Below are positions 60,730-64,000 of a stretch of DNA of 64,000 nt, one piece after another. The notes below the pieces were generated by a model. It saw only the letters and a program-made list of their open reading frames with translations, had not been told where the DNA came from and did no database searches. Positions within the stretch are counted from its first letter, which is position 1, and every line of letters begins with the position of its first letter. This stretch comes from an uncultured Verrucomicrobia subdivision 3 bacterium. Lineage in GTDB: Bacteria > Verrucomicrobiota > Verrucomicrobiia > Limisphaerales > DASXHY01. The translations under genes were made by a program, and so were the position numbers. The stretch is taken from the NCBI GenBank assembly GCA_937890005.1, contig CALBZA010000007.1, positions 1 to 64,000 on the forward strand, written 5' to 3'.

Positions 60730-63700
60730 TGAAGTTTCAAGTTTCAAGTTTCAAGTTTCAAGGGAACCGGGGGCCGGCGATCCGATCGATTGCTTCGATT
60801 CTGAGAATCGTGGCCGCGTTGATGCCTGGATTATGGAGCTTTGAAGCGATCGCTGCTCCAGCGCCTGTGGCAATTATTTCTTCCGCGTCGGATGGTCGGC
60901 TGAATTACGACGCCGACGAGCGCGGCAATGTGGTTCCGGATTTTTCAACAGTCGGTTACGCCGGTGGCGAGCGTGAAATTCCAAATGTTCCTGTAAAGAT
61001 CTTTGTGCCGGCGCGCGCTGGCGATTCCACAGAGCGCATTCAACGAGCACTCAACCACGTTGCAGGTCTGCCGTCCGATACAAACGGTATTCGTGGCGCC
61101 GTGCTGCTGTTGTCGGGCAGGCACGAAGTTTTTGGCAGCCTCATCATCAGCAACTCCGGCGTCATTCTCCGCGGGGAGGGTATTGGGGAGAATGGAACAA
61201 AGCTGATTGCGGCCGGGACGGATCGGCGAACCTTGATTCGGATCGTTGGAAGGAACGATTTCCATGTGAAATCCAATTCCAGCTGGCAGATCACTGACGA
61301 ATACGTTCCGGTCGGTGCGGCGAAATTTTCGGTTCAAGATGCAGCCGGTTTGAAGCCTGGCGACACAATTCGAGTCGTCCGGCCAAGCTCCAGAGAATGG
61401 ATCGATCAATTGGGTGCGACGGAATTTGGCGGCGGCATCGGCGGCGGTTGGAAACCCGGTTCGCGCGACATCATCTGGGATCGCGTTATCAAATCGATCG
61501 ATGGAAACAAAATCACCATTGATGCTCCGATAACGACCGCCTTGGAAATCCGCAATCCGCAATCCGCAATCCGCAATCACTTTGTTCTCTACTCCTGGCC
61601 TGGTCGAATTCAGAACATCGGAATCGAGAACCTTTCGCTCGTTTCCACCTTCGATCCTGCGAGTCCGAAGGACGAGAATCATTCCTGGTGCGCAATCACA
61701 ATGGAGAACGCCACCGACAGCTGGGTGCGACAGGTGACGTTCAGGCATTTCGCCGGTTCCGCTGTGGCGATTTATGAAAGCTGCAAACGGGTGACGGTGC
61801 AGGATTGTATTTCGATTGAGCCGATTTCAGAGATCGGTGGCTATCGTCGTCACACGTTTTTCACGATGGGACAGCAAACGCTTTTTCTCCGCTGTTACGC
61901 CGAACATGGCCGTCATGATTTTTCTGCCGGTCACTGCGCTGCCGGACCGAATGCGTTCGTTCAATGTGAAGCGCGCGAAGCGCTCGATGACAGTGGCCCG
62001 ATCGAAAGCTGGGCGAGTGGCGTGCTCTACGACAACGTCAACATCGACGGCAACGCCATCACGCTGGGATTTCGTCCGGGCAACAATGCTGCGATCGGCT
62101 GGTCTGCGGCGAACTGTGTTCTCTGGAATTGCAGCGCGTCGATCATTCGCTGCTGGAATCCGCCCGGTGCGCAAAACTGGTCATTCGGTTCCTGGGCTGG
62201 ATTCGAAGGGGACGGCATCTGGCGCAGCTCGAACGATTTCATGAAGCCCGACAGCCTTTACGCGGCGCAGGTTCGGGATCGATTCGGATCCGTCGCCGCG
62301 TCGCGATTGCAGCTCATGCCGCGTCCACGTGAGGAATCGAGCAATCCGCCGATCGACAGAGCCCAGGAACTCGCCGCCGCAGCGCATCAACCCGCGCCAC
62401 AATTGAAGGACTACATTCTAAGCGCCTCCAAACGACACCCGATCACAATCAACAAAGCGGGGGCACAAAGCGTTGATGAAATCCGCAATCCGCAATCCAC
62501 AATCAGCAATCCGAAGCTGTCGCTCGTTGTTACAAACGGCTGGCTGACGATCGACGGCAAACTGGCAATCGGCGGGACGGCGAACGTTGTCTGGTGGCGC
62601 GGAAACATCCGGCCCAGTGAAGCGAACCAATTTGGCCTTGGCGTGACGCGGTTTGTTCCGGGAAGGATCGGGCACGGTTTTACTGACGACCTGAACGAAG
62701 TGGCCGACAGAATGGTCGCCAGTGGAAACATTGCGTTGAATCACAACCATGGCCTCTGGTACGAGCGCCGTCGCGACGATCATGAGCGTGTGCGCCGGAT
62801 GAACGGCGATGTGCTGCCGCCTTTTTACGAACAGCCGTTTGCGCGCAGTGGACAAGGTGTCGCGTGGGATGGACTCAGCAAATACGATCTCACGAAATTC
62901 AATCCGTGGTATTGGTCGCGATTGCGTGAGTTTGCCGGGATCGCTGAAGAACGCGGACTGATCCTGTTCCATCAAAATTATTTTCAGCACAACATTCTCG
63001 AGGCGGGCGCGCACTGGGCGGATTTTCCGTGGCGTTCCGCCAACAACATCAATGAAACCGGCTTTCCGGAGCCGCCGCCGTATGCGGGCGACAAACGGAT
63101 TTTTCAGGCTGAATTGTTTTACGACGTGAACCATCCGGTCCGGCGCGAGCTGCATCGGAATTACATCCGCCAATGCCTGTCGAATTTCACGAACTGCGCA
63201 AACGTGATCCAGTTCACGAGCGCCGAATACACCGGTCCGCTGCACTTCACGGAGTTGTGGCTGGACACAATCGCGGACTGGAAAAAGGATCCATCGGCAA
63301 TCCGCAATCCGCAATCCGCCATGCCCCTGATCGCCCTGAGTTGCACGAAAGATGTGCAGGACGCGATCCTCGCCGATTCGAAGCGAAGCGAAGTCGTGGA
63401 CGTGATCGACTTCCGTTACTGGTGGCGCACGGACAAGGGCGAGTTTGCGCCGCCGGGAGGAAAGAATCTGGCGCCCCGGCAGTTCGAGCGGCAATGGCGC
63501 GGGGGACGTCCGACCGATTCCAACCTCGCGGCAATGGCGGCCGAGTACCGCGCGAAGCATCCGTCGAAACCGTTGATTTGCGGATTCGATGCTGGCTGGG
63601 CCTGGCTTTGCGCGGGTGGTTCACTCCCAGGTTTGCCGAAGACAACCGACGCACAGTTGCTAGCCGCAATCCCTCGCATGCAACCGTGGGCTGAGGCTTC

Positions 63701-63905
63701 GAATGAAGCGCGATGGGTGCTGCGTGAATCCGGAAAGCAGATGCTTGTGTTCGGCGATGGTGAGCTGGATTTGACTGCGGAGCCCGGAGTGTTTCGCGTG
63801 ACAGCGATTGATGCAAGAACCGGAAAGCTTTCGCCGGGCGGAACGATCAATGGCGGAACCAGGGTTACGCTGAGCGCAAATCTTGTCTGGTTGACGAAGG
63901 ACTGA
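60729..63905 (+). CDS. Secreted beta-helix protein with large C-terminal domain (DUF6298-like) and heptamer inserts
   Basis: 1058 residues from ATG 60729, overlapping the previous TGA by one base. The N-terminus MKFQVSSFKFQG is coded by a gtttcaa heptamer run and precedes a weak export signal (IVAALMPGLWSFEAIA-AP). Residues about 70-460 form a parallel beta-helix (VPVKIFVPARAGDSTERIQRALN, GRHEVFGSLIISNSGVILRGEG, VTVQDCISIEP, FDFSAGHCAAGP-like). After a linker, residues about 605-1058 form a second domain (VVWWRGNIRPSEANQFGLGVTRFVPGR, ERGLILFHQNYFQHNILEAGAHW, FTSAEYTGPLHFTELW, ICGFDAGWAWLC), TIM-barrel-like in appearance. DUF6298 is from memory. In-frame aatccgc arrays interrupt it near residues 273, 584 and 857. 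Confidence 0.8.
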   Translation: MKFQVSSFKFQGNRGPAIRSIASILRIVAALMPGLWSFEAIAAPAPVAIISSASDGRLNYDADERGNVVPDFSTVGYAGGEREIPNVPVKIFVPARAGDSTERIQRALNHVAGLPSDTNGIRGAVLLLSGRHEVFGSLIISNSGVILRGEGIGENGTKLIAAGTDRRTLIRIVGRNDFHVKSNSSWQITDEYVPVGAAKFSVQDAAGLKPGDTIRVVRPSSREWIDQLGATEFGGGIGGGWKPGSRDIIWDRVIKSIDGNKITIDAPITTALEIRNPQSAIRNHFVLYSWPGRIQNIGIENLSLVSTFDPASPKDENHSWCAITMENATDSWVRQVTFRHFAGSAVAIYESCKRVTVQDCISIEPISEIGGYRRHTFFTMGQQTLFLRCYAEHGRHDFSAGHCAAGPNAFVQCEAREALDDSGPIESWASGVLYDNVNIDGNAITLGFRPGNNAAIGWSAANCVLWNCSASIIRCWNPPGAQNWSFGSWAGFEGDGIWRSSNDFMKPDSLYAAQVRDRFGSVAASRLQLMPRPREESSNPPIDRAQELAAAAHQPAPQLKDYILSASKRHPITINKAGAQSVDEIRNPQSTISNPKLSLVVTNGWLTIDGKLAIGGTANVVWWRGNIRPSEANQFGLGVTRFVPGRIGHGFTDDLNEVADRMVASGNIALNHNHGLWYERRRDDHERVRRMNGDVLPPFYEQPFARSGQGVAWDGLSKYDLTKFNPWYWSRLREFAGIAEERGLILFHQNYFQHNILEAGAHWADFPWRSANNINETGFPEPPPYAGDKRIFQAELFYDVNHPVRRELHRNYIRQCLSNFTNCANVIQFTSAEYTGPLHFTELWLDTIADWKKDPSAIRNPQSAMPLIALSCTKDVQDAILADSKRSEVVDVIDFRYWWRTDKGEFAPPGGKNLAPRQFERQWRGGRPTDSNLAAMAAEYRAKHPSKPLICGFDAGWAWLCAGGSLPGLPKTTDAQLLAAIPRMQPWAEASNEARWVLRESGKQMLVFGDGELDLTAEPGVFRVTAIDARTGKLSPGGTINGGTRVTLSANLVWLTKD
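60734..60761. repeat. Heptamer array gtttcaa x4
   Basis: Four perfect copies of the 7-bp word gtttcaa, directly after the start codon of the 1058-residue protein, coding its N-terminal KFQVSSFKFQ. Confidence 0.9.
61547..61578. repeat. Heptamer array aatccgc x4.6 inside the coding region
   Basis: Four perfect copies of aatccgc plus a partial aatc. Twenty-one bases of it read NPQSAIR, giving an insert EIRNPQSAIRNH between two beta-helix strands (TTALE and FVLYS). Confidence 0.92.
62480..62514. repeat. Heptamer array aatccgc, degenerate, inside the coding region
   Basis: Five consecutive 7-bp units: aatccgc twice, then aatccac, aatcagc and aatccga. It codes IRNPQSTISNPK at the junction between the beta-helix half and the C-terminal domain. 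Confidence 0.88.
63299..63319. repeat. Heptamer array aatccgc x3 inside the coding region
   Basis: Three perfect copies, coding AIRNPQSA between DWKKDPS and MPLIALS in the C-terminal domain. All three arrays in this gene keep the frame open. Confidence 0.9.
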
Positions 63906-64000
63906 GGAAGGCTCTGAGAACAATTTTATGACAGGGCGATTCGTATCAGCGACGAAGGAGCAACGATGAGAGTTTATACACAGATTTTTAACACAGCGGC
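63906..64000. other. 3' end of window, no gene assigned
   Basis: The last 95 bp follow the stop of the 1058-residue protein. An ATG at 63966 opens a frame that runs off the window, but it is too short to judge. The A/T-rich tail (tatacacag, taacacag) resembles the short-word repeats seen elsewhere. Confidence 0.4.

Noticed and set aside
61547..63319. Possible CRISPR-like array in the aatccgc repeats
   Set aside because: Units are 7 bp and contiguous, without unique spacers, and lie inside a coding frame. No cas genes are present.

Overview
The window looks like chromosomal DNA of a Gram-negative, outer-membrane-bearing member of the Verrucomicrobiota, probably the former subdivision 3 (Pedosphaera/Limisphaerales-like). 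This assignment is inferred from gene style, not from a marker-gene tree. Supporting signs are LPS and outer-membrane genes (lpxA, an lptE-type lipoprotein, a BamD-like protein), a fused SecDF, three FTLIELLVV-type prepilin-like proteins (two with a C-terminal FADGH motif), RNA polymerase sigma factors carrying long membrane-anchored tails, a giant autotransporter-associated beta-strand-repeat protein, and many secreted polysaccharide-degrading enzymes. No rRNA, tRNA, CRISPR array, transposase or phage gene was seen.

Layout. 1-10 kb is mostly housekeeping on the minus strand: a Cys-rich miniprotein, a LysE-type exporter, pssA-psd for phosphatidylethanolamine, lptE and a BamD-like TPR protein, then prmC-murA plus a small membrane protein, and argG. 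10-14 kb holds a prepilin-like gene divergent from two tandem ECF-type sigma factors. Each has a hydrophobic Ala-rich linker, one membrane segment, a coiled coil and a different C-terminal domain. 14-18 kb is a two-gene GH2/GH105 glycosidase operon. 18-29 kb carries lpxA, moeA, a PilB ATPase with an adapter protein, and a 1444-residue GH13-GH133 glycogen-debranching fusion. 29-40 kb has a beta-helix protein, the apparent yajC-secDF-terC-recJ-ispD cluster, two more secreted or pilin-like genes and a YkuD L,D-transpeptidase.

41-64 kb is dominated by what I read as a pectin/rhamnogalacturonan degradation region. On the minus strand, GH29 fucosidase, a beta-helix protein and GH78 rhamnosidase are translationally coupled or closely spaced. 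On the plus strand, in order, lie a prepilin-like protein, a 1771-residue beta-strand-repeat protein, a PL1-like pectate lyase, a sodium:solute symporter, a DapA-family aldolase or dehydratase, an (alpha/alpha)6 glycosidase and a 1058-residue beta-helix plus C-terminal-domain protein. The likely logic is outside or periplasmic depolymerisation, symporter uptake and cytoplasmic keto-acid cleavage. No SusC/SusD or TonB-dependent receptor is present.

Two things stand out beyond gene content. (1) Both tailed sigma factors contain an internal ATG at the start of the membrane segment. Each has an AGG exactly 8 nt upstream, and 18 identical bases begin at the ATG, so the genes may make a second product, the membrane sensor alone. 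(2) The DNA is full of short-period iterated words, mostly heptamers, and palindromic elements of about 145-148 bp. Heptamer arrays also lie inside genes: they encode in-frame NPQSAIR-type inserts in the 1058-residue protein and the hydrophobic cores of two unrelated signal peptides.
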